DNA from: Fibrobacter sp. UWB10
GTDB lineage: Bacteria; Fibrobacterota; Fibrobacteria; Fibrobacterales; Fibrobacteraceae
DNA: 64,000 bases
Reading direction: 5' to 3'
Assembly: GCF_900182935.1 (NCBI RefSeq)
Contig: NZ_FXUE01000005.1
Coordinates: forward strand, 211,782-275,781
Positions 43,204 through 51,655 of this stretch are shown in pieces. Position 1 is the stretch's first letter. Each line of letters begins with the position of its first letter. The notes beneath the pieces were generated by a model. It did not search any database. It was given only the letters and a program-made list of their open reading frames with translations, and had not been told where the DNA came from. Both the position numbers and the translations under genes were made by a program.

Positions 43204-44493
43204 ATGTCCGACAACGCCATTTTAAGTTACAACGGAAAGAGCATCGAGCTCCCTGTTGTTGAAGGTGCTGAAAACGAACACGGTCTCGACATCTGCAAAC
43301 TCCGCAAGGAAACCGGCCTGGTGACCTTGGATTACGGCTACCTGAACACTGGTAGCACCCGAAGCGCCATCACTTACGTGGACGGCGAACACGGAATCCT
43401 GCGTTATCGCGGCTACAGTATCGAAGACCTAGCCGAAAAGGCAACCTTCCCCGAAACCGCTTGGCTTCTGATTTACGGCGAACTGCCGACTCAGCAGCAG
43501 CTGGCGCGTTTCCGCACGTTGTTGACCGAGAACTCGCTCCTCCACGAAAACCTTCTGCACTTCTTTAGGCAGATGCCGCCGAGTGCCCACCCCATGGGCA
43601 TTCTGAGCTCCATCGTGAACGCCATCGGTCTGTTTACGCCGCGTTTCTACGACGACGAAAACATCGCCGACGTGTTCGACCTGACGACCGCAAGCCTGAT
43701 TTCGAAGATCCGCACGATTGCCGCCTTCTCTTACAAGGCAAGCATCGGCGAACCGTTCGTGTACCCCGAAGCAGAACGCAGCTACTGCAGCAACTTCTTG
43801 AACATGATGTTCAGCAGTAAGGCCCGTTCTTACCACCCCGATCCGATTATGGAAAAGGCACTGAACACGCTTCTGATTGTACACGCCGACCACGAACAGA
43901 ACTGCTCTACGTCTACGGTGCGTATGGTGGGTAGCTCTCACGCTAACTTGTACGCAAGTATCTGTGCAGGCATTTGCGCCCTGTGGGGCCCGCTCCATGG
44001 CGGTGCAAACCAGGCCGTGCTCGAAACGCTTCTCCGCATTCAGCAGAGCGGCATGACCATCGAACAGGTCATGGCAAAGGCCAAGGACAAGAACGATCCG
44101 TTCCGCCTTTCCGGCTTCGGTCACCGCGTGTACAAGAGCTACGACCCGCGCGCCAAAGTGCTCAAGAAGCTCATGTACCAGGTATTCGAACGTGAACATT
44201 TCCACGATCCGCTGCTGGACATTGCGCTCAAGCTCGAAGAAGCTGCACTCAAGGACGACTACTTTGTCGAACGCAAGCTCTACCCGAACGTGGACTTCTA
44301 CTCGGGCATTCTCTACCGTGCCATGGGCATTCCGACGAACATGCTCACCGTGATGTTCGCTATCGGCCGCTTGCCCGGCTGGATTGCCCACTGGAAGGAA
44401 ATGCACGACGATCCGAATTCCAAGATTAACCGTCCGCGCCAGATTTACACGGGCCACACGGCTCGCGCCTGGGTCGACCGCGATAAACGCTAA
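43204..44493 (+). CDS. gltA: Citrate synthase
   Basis: Condenses acetyl-CoA and oxaloacetate, 429 residues, the hexameric Gram-negative (type II) length. Motifs include LNTGSTRSAITYVDGEHGIL, RYRGYSIEDLAE, SMVGSSHANLYASICAGICALWGPLHGGAN (split: catalytic His in SSHANLY and in GPLHGGAN), SGFGHRVYKSYDPRAK, and VDFYSGILYRAMGIPTNMLT with the catalytic Asp. GGAGG lies 5 nt before the ATG. The strong terminator after it ends the transcript. It is likely co-transcribed with the upstream aminotransferase. Confidence 0.97.
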   Translation: MSDNAILSYNGKSIELPVVEGAENEHGLDICKLRKETGLVTLDYGYLNTGSTRSAITYVDGEHGILRYRGYSIEDLAEKATFPETAWLLIYGELPTQQQLARFRTLLTENSLLHENLLHFFRQMPPSAHPMGILSSIVNAIGLFTPRFYDDENIADVFDLTTASLISKIRTIAAFSYKASIGEPFVYPEAERSYCSNFLNMMFSSKARSYHPDPIMEKALNTLLIVHADHEQNCSTSTVRMVGSSHANLYASICAGICALWGPLHGGANQAVLETLLRIQQSGMTIEQVMAKAKDKNDPFRLSGFGHRVYKSYDPRAKVLKKLMYQVFEREHFHDPLLDIALKLEEAALKDDYFVERKLYPNVDFYSGILYRAMGIPTNMLTVMFAIGRLPGWIAHWKEMHDDPNSKINRPRQIYTGHTARAWVDRDKR

Positions 44494-44514
44494 TTATCAA
44501 AGAAGCAATTAAAA

Positions 44515-44544
44515 AGCCGTCGGATTTGTTCCGGCGGCTTTTTT
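44515..44544. terminator. Terminator after gltA, convergent with the signalling gene
   Basis: AGCCGTCGGA and TCCGGCGGCT arms (one G-T pair) are followed by TTTTTT and preceded by AAAAA. Confidence 0.85.
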
Positions 44545-44554
44545 CGCTATAAGA

Positions 44555-46954
44555 TTATTTGGTGCGATCAATGACTTTCGGACGACCGCTCTGCAGTTTC
44601 ATCAGCAAGTCGGCAACCTCGTTCCAATGATCCAACACCACCTTACCAATGGCCGGATCGTACATCACGCCCAAGTTCTTCTCGATTTCCTGGCGACAGT
44701 AATCCAGCGACAAGGCATCGCGGTAAACACGTTTACTCGTCATTGCATCAACAGAGTCTGCGATAGCGATGATACGGGCTCCAATAGGAATATCTTCACC
44801 CTTCAAGCCTTCCGGATAACCGCGACCATCGTAACGTTCATGGTGATGCAACACAATCTGCACCAATTCATGGGTGTAGTTGGACTGCATCAAAATCTTG
44901 GCACCAATCACCGGATGCTGCTTAATAATCGAGAATTCATCATCCGTAAGCTTACCGGGCTTGCCGAGCACGTTATCGCTAATGCCCATCTTACCAATAT
45001 CATGCAAATGTGCAGCATGGGTAATCAGCGAAACAGAACCTTCCGAAAGGCCCAGCAACCTAGCAATCTGTTCTGAGAAAGCCTTCACACGATCGGAGTG
45101 ATGCGCCGTATAAGAATCCTTTGCTTCTTCCACCGTAATCAAGCAAGAAATCAAGTCCTTCAGGTTCTGGTTTTCGTTGTTTTCCACCGGCTTGTGGTAA
45201 CGCACCTTGTCGCGGTACATATTCAAGTCAGCTTCCATTTTCCAGTCACTAATAGACTTGCGAATGCCCGAATCACTGCGCAAACGGCTTTCGCCCACCG
45301 CAATAGACAAGTGATACAAAGCGCCCTTGTTGTATTCTTCAATGCACTTTTTCAAGTTGCTATACAGCACAAACAGAGAATCCAGCGGAGCATGTGTCAC
45401 CACGGCAAATTCGTCACCACCGATTCTAAAGCAGTTTCCGGCCGCGCCGTAAGCATTCTTAATCGCTTCGCCCGCAGCCACAATCAAGGCATCACCCGCC
45501 TGGTGACCGAAGGTGTCGTTTGCGTACTTCAAGCCGTTCACATCCATCAGCACCATAGTCCAAGTGCCCGAAGCATCGGCGTCCTCTTGGCTAATCTTCC
45601 TCAGGATTTCATCAAAAGCAAGCCTGTTTTCAAGCCCCGTCAACGAATCCGTTGTCGCGACATCTTGCAGGTGTTCGTTCATCACACGAAGCTTGCTGTT
45701 AATCTGCTCCAATTCGAACGAAGTTTCGCGAATGAACGTTGCCATACGGGCCGCAAGCGGAAGCCTCGTCGACATACCTTCTTGAATATCTTCAACCTTG
45801 ACATGTTCTTGCTTTACCGCAGGACCTTCACGCATCGAGGCAAATACAAGCGTAATGTTGTGCTGGTTCAAATGACCCTTTTCACGCAAGAATTCACCAT
45901 GCGAGAAAAATCCGGTACTAGAAGCCAAGCCCTTGAACGGAGAAATTTCGTAAGTCGGTTCACGCTGCGACCAGAAAGCCTTTCGAGCCGCACAAGAGAA
46001 AATATGCTGAACTTCAGGCGCAAACTTTACGCACTTTTCGCTTTCTTCCTTAATGCGTTGCACAATCAGCTGCGGTTCACCATACGACAAGCGCACAATA
46101 GAGCCTTCGTCAATATCAGACGACATCGTTAGCGAACCATCCGGGTTACTAGCACCCGCCGCACGCACAATCGAAACCCCGTTATGTTCATAAAGCATCG
46201 GGAATTCAAGCGCGTTATAGAAGAAGTTCTTGTCATTCTTAATATTCAAGTACTTATTGTAGACTTCGTATGCCGGAACACCACCCAATTCATAAAGAAT
46301 GTTGCCCTCGGAACGCGTCACGTGGAAATTACGGCCAATCGGTTTCCAGCCGCTAATCTTACGGGAATCCACATGCAAGTCCGCACCACCATAAAAAACA
46401 ACCAACAGGCCCGATTTAGAGAACCCACCCACCGACGAAAACACGCAGGAATTCGGGCTCGTAATATCAGGCGAACAGACAATACCACCGAAAACCTGGA
46501 TATCAGGAGCTAAAGCGTCAAGCCCCTCGCAAAGAGCCGTAGTCGAGAACGGTGAAATGCAGTGGTAAATTTCGACCGCCTTCACCCACGGATTGCGGTC
46601 CGCCTCTTTTACGATTTCATTCGCAATGCCGCCAACCGATTCCTTAGAAAAGTCATACTGGAAAACCCGGAACTTGCTCGCCGGCTTTTCGAAAATAATT
46701 GCAGACACCGAAATATCGACCGTCTGTTCGCAATCAACAATATTTCCGCTAGTGGAATTGCCAAACCAAGGGACATCGGGGAACACCCGTTCAATAACAT
46801 CCCAGATCAGCTTCAGCTTTTCGGGATCCAATATGGCCGTGTGGATTTGGAAGCACATGAGAGGATTCCCATGTTCCTTGTACCACTTGCTAAACAGGAA
46901 AAGTTCATTTTCGAACTCCACCGCATTTTTATAGGCGAAAATTTTGTTCTTCAT
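44555..46954 (-). CDS. FIST sensor - GGDEF - HD-GYP signalling protein
   Basis: The protein has 799 residues from ATG 46954, with GGGAAAAT upstream; the longer frame from 46975 is not needed. Residues ~20-370 form FIST_N and FIST_C sensor domains (PWFGNSTSGNI, FGGIVCSPD, PIGRNFHVTRSEGNILYELGG). A GGDEF cyclase domain (~430-590) has LTGLENRLAFDEIL and the intact IGGDEFAVV. An HD-GYP phosphodiesterase (~605-790) has the metal-binding HDIGKMG and HHERYDGRGYPEGLKGEDIP. All catalytic motifs look intact, so it may both make and degrade cyclic di-GMP. FIST domains are thought to sense small ligands such as amino acids. No TM helix is present, so it is cytosolic. Confidence 0.92.
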   Translation of the reverse strand: MKNKIFAYKNAVEFENELFLFSKWYKEHGNPLMCFQIHTAILDPEKLKLIWDVIERVFPDVPWFGNSTSGNIVDCEQTVDISVSAIIFEKPASKFRVFQYDFSKESVGGIANEIVKEADRNPWVKAVEIYHCISPFSTTALCEGLDALAPDIQVFGGIVCSPDITSPNSCVFSSVGGFSKSGLLVVFYGGADLHVDSRKISGWKPIGRNFHVTRSEGNILYELGGVPAYEVYNKYLNIKNDKNFFYNALEFPMLYEHNGVSIVRAAGASNPDGSLTMSSDIDEGSIVRLSYGEPQLIVQRIKEESEKCVKFAPEVQHIFSCAARKAFWSQREPTYEISPFKGLASSTGFFSHGEFLREKGHLNQHNITLVFASMREGPAVKQEHVKVEDIQEGMSTRLPLAARMATFIRETSFELEQINSKLRVMNEHLQDVATTDSLTGLENRLAFDEILRKISQEDADASGTWTMVLMDVNGLKYANDTFGHQAGDALIVAAGEAIKNAYGAAGNCFRIGGDEFAVVTHAPLDSLFVLYSNLKKCIEEYNKGALYHLSIAVGESRLRSDSGIRKSISDWKMEADLNMYRDKVRYHKPVENNENQNLKDLISCLITVEEAKDSYTAHHSDRVKAFSEQIARLLGLSEGSVSLITHAAHLHDIGKMGISDNVLGKPGKLTDDEFSIIKQHPVIGAKILMQSNYTHELVQIVLHHHERYDGRGYPEGLKGEDIPIGARIIAIADSVDAMTSKRVYRDALSLDYCRQEIEKNLGVMYDPAIGKVVLDHWNEVADLLMKLQSGRPKVIDRTK

Positions 46955-47097
46955 ATTTTCCCTTCTTAAGGACAATAGATGACTTTAATATATATAAGAA
47001 AATAGGGGTGTTGCAACAGCTCCCCCTTCAAAAAGCCCCCAAAAATCGCCTATAAATTAGTCCAAATTGGAATAATTGGGGGTTAGAAATAGATAAA

Positions 47098-47121
47098 GGG
47101 AGCCTCGCGGCTCCCTATTTT
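47098..47121. terminator. Terminator at the end of the calpain-like gene 1
   Basis: GGGAGCC-TCGC-GGCTCCC, with CTTTATCT on the minus side and TATTTTTT on the plus side. It can act both ways; the gene at 47128 is the likely user. Confidence 0.7.
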
Positions 47122-47127
47122 TTGCAG

Positions 47128-48963
47128 CTATTCACGCAAACCACTAGATGAATATTTGAAATTGAGTGTTTTAGAGGCTCTATTATGATAGTAGAAGTAC
47201 CTAGAATAAGAATACCTACCGCCAACATAAACAACAACTCTCACTTTAGAGCGATCCTTGATATTTTTCGTTGACAAATCAATCGTAGCAGAACCGTTTC
47301 GCGCCAACGAGCCATACGTCCATGTAGATGTAGATCCCGTATCCGGATCCTGATATTGTACCCTTACAGACACAGAACTGCTATAATTGTTGGTTACTTT
47401 TACGTTATGAGTCGGTTCTTCTGACACCAAATTTGTAGATCCATAGCTCAACGACGGTCCGTCATAGTAGCAAATGTCATCAAAAAGACGTTTAAACTCG
47501 TTAATTTCCAACAGGAAAACGCCATTAGATTTATACGGATCATCATTACCACTAACACCCCTATAAATATCGTATCGGCCACGATAGGTATCCATGATAT
47601 TATACCCGAAATTATACCCCCAACATCCATGATAAACTTTAGGATTGTTTTTGAGAGTCAGAGGATTATATCCATGCGGGTTACGAAGAACGACATACTT
47701 TGTATTGCCCGAACTATAGACATCCAAAAGCGAATAGGCATGCCAAATATAGAGTCCCAAATTCAAGTAATCCTGTTCCGTGCCGGCTTTGCCATAGTTA
47801 ACTGAAACTCCATTTTCAATTCGTACCCTACGGTAAATCATGGCACACGCAGGACAATTACGACCAGACATTGCCCTACTCCAAATATCGCTTTCCGTCA
47901 TCGCAGAAAGGCTTTTGGTGGTAACATTTTCTGTATGCAGAAGTTCCTTCAAAGCCGCATCTGCGTTACCACCATGAATAATACCTACAGATGTTCCATT
48001 TCTTGCAGCATCATTCGACGACAACATATTCGGATAATCGGAAGTACACTTTTCCAAGAACTTTGCATAAGCCTTTTCATAAACAGCAGGCCAACAAGAA
48101 TCCATATCAGCCTTAGATGTCGGAAGCGTCCCTCCATTAATGCGATAATTCTTTTCCTTAGGGCCACAAACGCCATAATTCAAGCCATTGTTATATACAA
48201 GCACCTCTTCTGAGGCAACGATTGTCTGTACCGTTTTCTTTTTGTCACTCCAAGCTACCGACGATTCATAGTACGTGCTATCGGGGACATAGAAATCAAT
48301 AGCATGCCAAGGAGCATACTTCTCAGTACCGCCAGCTCCATTATTCCACTTACCTCTAAGTGCAGTCACATTTTTTATCAAGAACGGATTAACATAGACT
48401 ATAGAACATAGTGCCGAAAGAAAATAGCAGTCTCCGATACCATTTTGGCAGATATCACGCCAATCAACAATTTCATTAAAGAAATATCCTTTGTCTTGCC
48501 ATTTCATTCCTGTTGGCATATACACATCATCATTGCTTCCAACACCGGAAACTTCACCATTATCAATCATTTGATTTTTGACTTTATCAGACACCTGCTT
48601 ATGCAGCAACAGATTGATGATATTTTTACGTCGTTGCGCAGCCGACAATGTTTTAGTCGAGGTCGCCTTTTTGGACGTTTTAGCAGCCACTTGAGGTCTT
48701 GCATGCTTTTTCAGCAGCGCATCCAAATTTTTCTCAGCATCTTCTTCTGAAACAGCCTTGAGTTTGCCATTTGCATCAGCAGTCACTAGCGGATTCAAAA
48801 GAGATGTTGCATTTTGCATAAAGCCCTCTTTTGTAACGCCAAAGCATTCTGCTACAGCATCAAAGCCATCCTTTTGCTTTGACCAATTAATGCGTTCGCC
48901 CTTAATAAGTTCTGCAACACTAAACGGGTCAGGACAACCACCAATATAATTTTTATTAGCCAT
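47128..48963 (-). CDS. Calpain-family (C2) cysteine peptidase 1
   Basis: The protein has 611 residues. The N-terminal ~90 residues carry GCPDPFSVAELIKGERINWS and FGVTKEGFMQNATSLLNP, then a Lys/Thr linker. The calpain core (~150-505) has oxyanion Gln173 and Cys179 in CQNGIGDCYFLSAL, the Trp-containing DSCWPAVYEKAYAKF, His408 in YIWHAYSLLDV and Asn428 in VVLRNPHG, so all catalytic residues are present. A C-terminal beta-sandwich follows from ~515. There is no signal peptide and no calcium-binding EF hands. It is AT-rich. A paralogue lies directly upstream with its own similar promoter. Substrate unknown; a role with the radical SAM protein is inference. Confidence 0.88.
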   Translation of the reverse strand: MANKNYIGGCPDPFSVAELIKGERINWSKQKDGFDAVAECFGVTKEGFMQNATSLLNPLVTADANGKLKAVSEEDAEKNLDALLKKHARPQVAAKTSKKATSTKTLSAAQRRKNIINLLLHKQVSDKVKNQMIDNGEVSGVGSNDDVYMPTGMKWQDKGYFFNEIVDWRDICQNGIGDCYFLSALCSIVYVNPFLIKNVTALRGKWNNGAGGTEKYAPWHAIDFYVPDSTYYESSVAWSDKKKTVQTIVASEEVLVYNNGLNYGVCGPKEKNYRINGGTLPTSKADMDSCWPAVYEKAYAKFLEKCTSDYPNMLSSNDAARNGTSVGIIHGGNADAALKELLHTENVTTKSLSAMTESDIWSRAMSGRNCPACAMIYRRVRIENGVSVNYGKAGTEQDYLNLGLYIWHAYSLLDVYSSGNTKYVVLRNPHGYNPLTLKNNPKVYHGCWGYNFGYNIMDTYRGRYDIYRGVSGNDDPYKSNGVFLLEINEFKRLFDDICYYDGPSLSYGSTNLVSEEPTHNVKVTNNYSSSVSVRVQYQDPDTGSTSTWTYGSLARNGSATIDLSTKNIKDRSKVRVVVYVGGRYSYSRYFYYHNRASKTLNFKYSSSGLRE

Positions 48964-49017
48964 TTACGATTTTCCTTTTTAAGGTTTTGGGTTAGGAGTT
49001 AAATGTTGATTGCAAAC

Positions 49018-49055
49018 AACATTGCTAATATAATGTTTTTGTAATCAAAAAGTAA
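49018..49055 (-). promoter_or_regulatory. Promoter and palindrome upstream of calpain-like gene 1
   Basis: On the minus strand TTACTT (plus 49050-49055), a 17-nt spacer and TATATT (plus 49027-49032). The palindrome AACATT-N8-AATGTT (49018-49037) covers the -10 region. The same arrangement is found upstream of the second calpain gene. The rest of the 48964-49143 spacer is AT-rich and empty. Confidence 0.5.
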
Positions 49056-49143
49056 ATTATTTCAATAATTTTACTACTTTGTTTACAATGTATTATTTTG
49101 TACAACATTCAATATTCTTTGAAATGCAACAGAGTTCTATCTA

Positions 49144-49175
49144 TAAAAAAACTCCTCTCGTAAACACAAGAGGAG
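49144..49175 (-). terminator. Terminator after calpain-like gene 2
   Basis: CTCCTCT and AGAGGAG arms with a 10-nt loop; TTTTTTT follows on the minus strand. The two calpain genes therefore have separate transcripts. Confidence 0.8.
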
Positions 49176-49205
49176 CTTTAATCTACCAAAACAATCTTAA
49201 ATAGT

Positions 49206-51077
49206 CTACAGCTCTATTATTGAACCTGAAGTACATTCATAATGGATCGTTTTAGACGCACTTTTATGATAATAGAAATATCTAGAATAATACGTACGAC
49301 TCTGCAGTACATTCCCGCTTGACAAAACAACGACTCTTACTTTAGAACGATCCTTTATTTTCTTTTGCGACAAATCAATCGTAGTCTTTCCATTAGCCCT
49401 CAAAATCAAAGATGCAGGTAGAGAGACAATCTCGGCACTGCCTGGCTCAATACATTCCAATTTCACCGATACTCTCTTGGCAAAATCCATTAACATAATT
49501 TTATTGGTCAACTCAACAAATCGAACCGGCTCTTCCGACACCAAATTGGTATAGCCATAGGTCAAAGACGGTCCACTATAATACGAAACATCGTGGAACA
49601 ATCGCTTGAATTCTGCTATTTCCAACAAGAATACTCCATTAGAATTATATGGGTCATCATTACCTTCAACTTCCTTGTAAATATCCAACAATCCTCGATA
49701 AGAATCCATCACGTTGTAGCCAGTGCTATACTTCCAATTCCCATGATAGACTTTAGAGTTATTTTTAAGATTGCTATTATTTTTTCCATGTGGATTACGG
49801 AGAACTACATATTTTTTCCCATTACAAGCATACCCATTTAACACTGAATACACATGTGAAATGTGAAGTCCTCGCTCCAAGTAATATTCTTCGGTTCCAG
49901 CTTTGCCATAGCTTACTTTGGTACCATTTTCTTCCTTCGTTTCACCATGAATCGACGCACAAGACGGATTTTCGGAAGCGGACACCGCCCATTGCCAAAT
50001 TTGACTTTCCGACATAGAATCAAGTTTCTTTACAGTCACCTGCTCTGTGTGAAGAAGGATTTTTAAAGCATTACTTGCACTACCACCATGTATCAAAGCA
50101 CCCTCTTTTCCATTTTTCCTAGCATCTCCAACAGAGAGCATATTTGGACAATCTGATGTACTTTTCTCTAAAAATTTGGAAAAAGCCTTCTCATAAACAG
50201 CGGCCCAGCACGAATCCTTATCTGCTTTAGCCGTTGGAAGCGGATTACGATTCAACATGCAAGACTTTTCTTTTTGACCGCACACTCCATAATTAAGTCC
50301 ATCACTTTTAACAAGCACCTCTTCTGAAGTTACAACTGTTTGCACGGTTTTCTTTTTATCATTCCATGCTAAAGAAGCTTCACTTGTTCCATCAGGAACA
50401 TAGAAATCAATCGCATGCCACGGAGATTCACGTTCAACACATCCAGCACCTTCATTCCATTTTCCACGAAAAGCTGTCACATTTTTTATCAAGAAAGGAT
50501 TAACATAGGCAACAGAACAAAGCGCCGCAAGAAAATAGCAGTCTCCAATACCATTTTGGCAAACATCTCGCCAATCAACAATTTCATTAAAGAAGTAGCC
50601 CTTGTCTTGCCATTTCATGCCAGAAGGCAGGAACACCTCATCATTACTACCAACCTTTTCTTCAAAAATTTCAACATTCTGTTTCAGTTTTGACACATCA
50701 ATTTCTTTTTTTAGCAACGAATCAACAATCTTTTCACGTTTCTGATCAATGATCAATACATTTTTTGCGTTATTTTTTCTTGAAATATTTTTTGTAGACT
50801 TCAGCGGTCTTGCATTTTTTTTCAAAATTTCATCAAGTTTTTGTCGAGCATTCTCTTCTGAAAGAACCAACTTTTTACCTTTTGCATCTACAGTAACCTG
50901 AGGATTCAAAAGCGCCGTTGCATTTCGCATAAAGCCCTGTTTAGTAACTCCAAAACACTTTGCAACTGTATCAAGGTCATCTTTTTCCTTTGACCAATTA
51001 ATACTTTTTCCACTGACGAATTCCGCAACACTAAACGGATCTGGGCAACCACAAACGAAGTCATTATTATTTGCCAT
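49206..51077 (-). CDS. Calpain-family (C2) cysteine peptidase 2, paralogue of peptidase 1
   Basis: The protein has 623 residues with the same layout as the gene at 47128. The N-terminal block has GCPDPFSVAEFVSGKSINWS and FGVTKQGFMRNATALLNP. The core has Gln174 and Cys180 in CQNGIGDCYFLAAL, His408 in HISHVYSVLNG and Asn428 in VVLRNPHG. A C-terminal beta-sandwich follows, somewhat longer than in paralogue 1. The linker after residue 90 differs strongly, while the first 90 residues are well kept, so the N-terminal block matters for function (targeting, recognition or self-inhibition). No signal peptide is visible. Intact active sites suggest both copies work. Confidence 0.88.
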   Translation of the reverse strand: MANNNDFVCGCPDPFSVAEFVSGKSINWSKEKDDLDTVAKCFGVTKQGFMRNATALLNPQVTVDAKGKKLVLSEENARQKLDEILKKNARPLKSTKNISRKNNAKNVLIIDQKREKIVDSLLKKEIDVSKLKQNVEIFEEKVGSNDEVFLPSGMKWQDKGYFFNEIVDWRDVCQNGIGDCYFLAALCSVAYVNPFLIKNVTAFRGKWNEGAGCVERESPWHAIDFYVPDGTSEASLAWNDKKKTVQTVVTSEEVLVKSDGLNYGVCGQKEKSCMLNRNPLPTAKADKDSCWAAVYEKAFSKFLEKSTSDCPNMLSVGDARKNGKEGALIHGGSASNALKILLHTEQVTVKKLDSMSESQIWQWAVSASENPSCASIHGETKEENGTKVSYGKAGTEEYYLERGLHISHVYSVLNGYACNGKKYVVLRNPHGKNNSNLKNNSKVYHGNWKYSTGYNVMDSYRGLLDIYKEVEGNDDPYNSNGVFLLEIAEFKRLFHDVSYYSGPSLTYGYTNLVSEEPVRFVELTNKIMLMDFAKRVSVKLECIEPGSAEIVSLPASLILRANGKTTIDLSQKKIKDRSKVRVVVLSSGNVLQSRTYYSRYFYYHKSASKTIHYECTSGSIIEL

Positions 51078-51146
51078 ATTATTTGTTTCCTTTATAATAA
51101 GTTGAGTGTTAAGGGCAAGAGATTTACGTTGTTATAGATTTCAAAC

Positions 51147-51184
51147 AACATTATCAATATAATGTTATCATAACAATAAAGTAC
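51147..51184 (-). promoter_or_regulatory. Promoter and palindrome upstream of calpain-like gene 2
   Basis: On the minus strand GTACTT (plus 51179-51184), a 17-nt spacer and TATATT (plus 51156-51161). The palindrome AACATT-N8-AATGTT lies at 51147-51166, placed relative to the -10 box exactly as in the paralogous promoter. Confidence 0.5.
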
Positions 51185-51273
51185 ATTTTTTATTTATTTT
51201 TACAACTTTATCCAAAATATATTACTTCATAAAACTATTTTATCTCATTTGTATTACATCCTCTACACAAAAG

Positions 51274-51309
51274 AAAGTCTAGTTTGCGTAGCAAACTAGA
51301 CTTTCGCTT
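51274..51309. terminator. Strong bidirectional terminator below the small Lys/Ala protein gene
   Basis: AAAGTCTAGTTTGC-GTA-GCAAACTAGACTTT is a perfect 14-bp stem. CGCTTTTT follows on plus and CTTTTGTG on minus. It separates the radical SAM operon from the calpain genes. Confidence 0.8.
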
Positions 51310-51327
51310 TTTCACAACAAGGAAAAA

Positions 51328-51627
51328 TTACTTTTTCTTGGCCACAGCTTTGGCCTTCACAGCAGAGGTTGCAACCTTAGTATCAGCAGCCTTTGCAAGA
51401 GTTACAGCCTTTTCCACCTGCTTAAAGTCTGCAGCTCTAAACAGATCGCGGTCCATAATGTAACCCACAAGAGAACCACCACGTCTTACAGGTCTGAGAT
51501 GTTCAAAGGCCCATCTTTCAACGATAATGCCTTTTGTTCCATCATAAGCAAGAACCTTATTGCTTTTGGTGGCAGCTTTAGCGGTAGACTTTGCAGCAAC
51601 TGCTTTGGTTTCGATTTTTGTAGCCAT
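51328..51627 (-). CDS. Small protein with Lys/Ala-rich tails next to a radical SAM maturase
   Basis: The protein has 99 residues from ATG 51627, with AAAGGAT upstream; the longer frame to 51903 overlaps the maturase gene and is rejected. Both ends are low-complexity Lys/Ala/Thr (MATKIETKAVAAKSTAKAATK; SAVKAKAVAKKK), like histone-H1-type tails. The centre has KGIIVERWAFEHLRPVRRGG and VGYIMDRDLFRAADF. It contains no Cys. It starts 28 nt after the radical SAM stop and ends at a strong terminator, so the two form an operon. It is the natural candidate for the maturase substrate, but a nucleic-acid-binding role is equally possible. No family is recognised. Confidence 0.6.
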   Translation of the reverse strand: MATKIETKAVAAKSTAKAATKSNKVLAYDGTKGIIVERWAFEHLRPVRRGGSLVGYIMDRDLFRAADFKQVEKAVTLAKAADTKVATSAVKAKAVAKKK

Positions 51628-51655
51628 TGTTTTATCCTTTTTTAGGGTTAGTGAG

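Noticed and set aside
47128..51077. Calpain genes as secreted proteins
   Set aside because: Neither has a signal peptide or lipobox; the N-terminal GCPDPF block is hydrophilic, so export by the Sec pathway is not supported.
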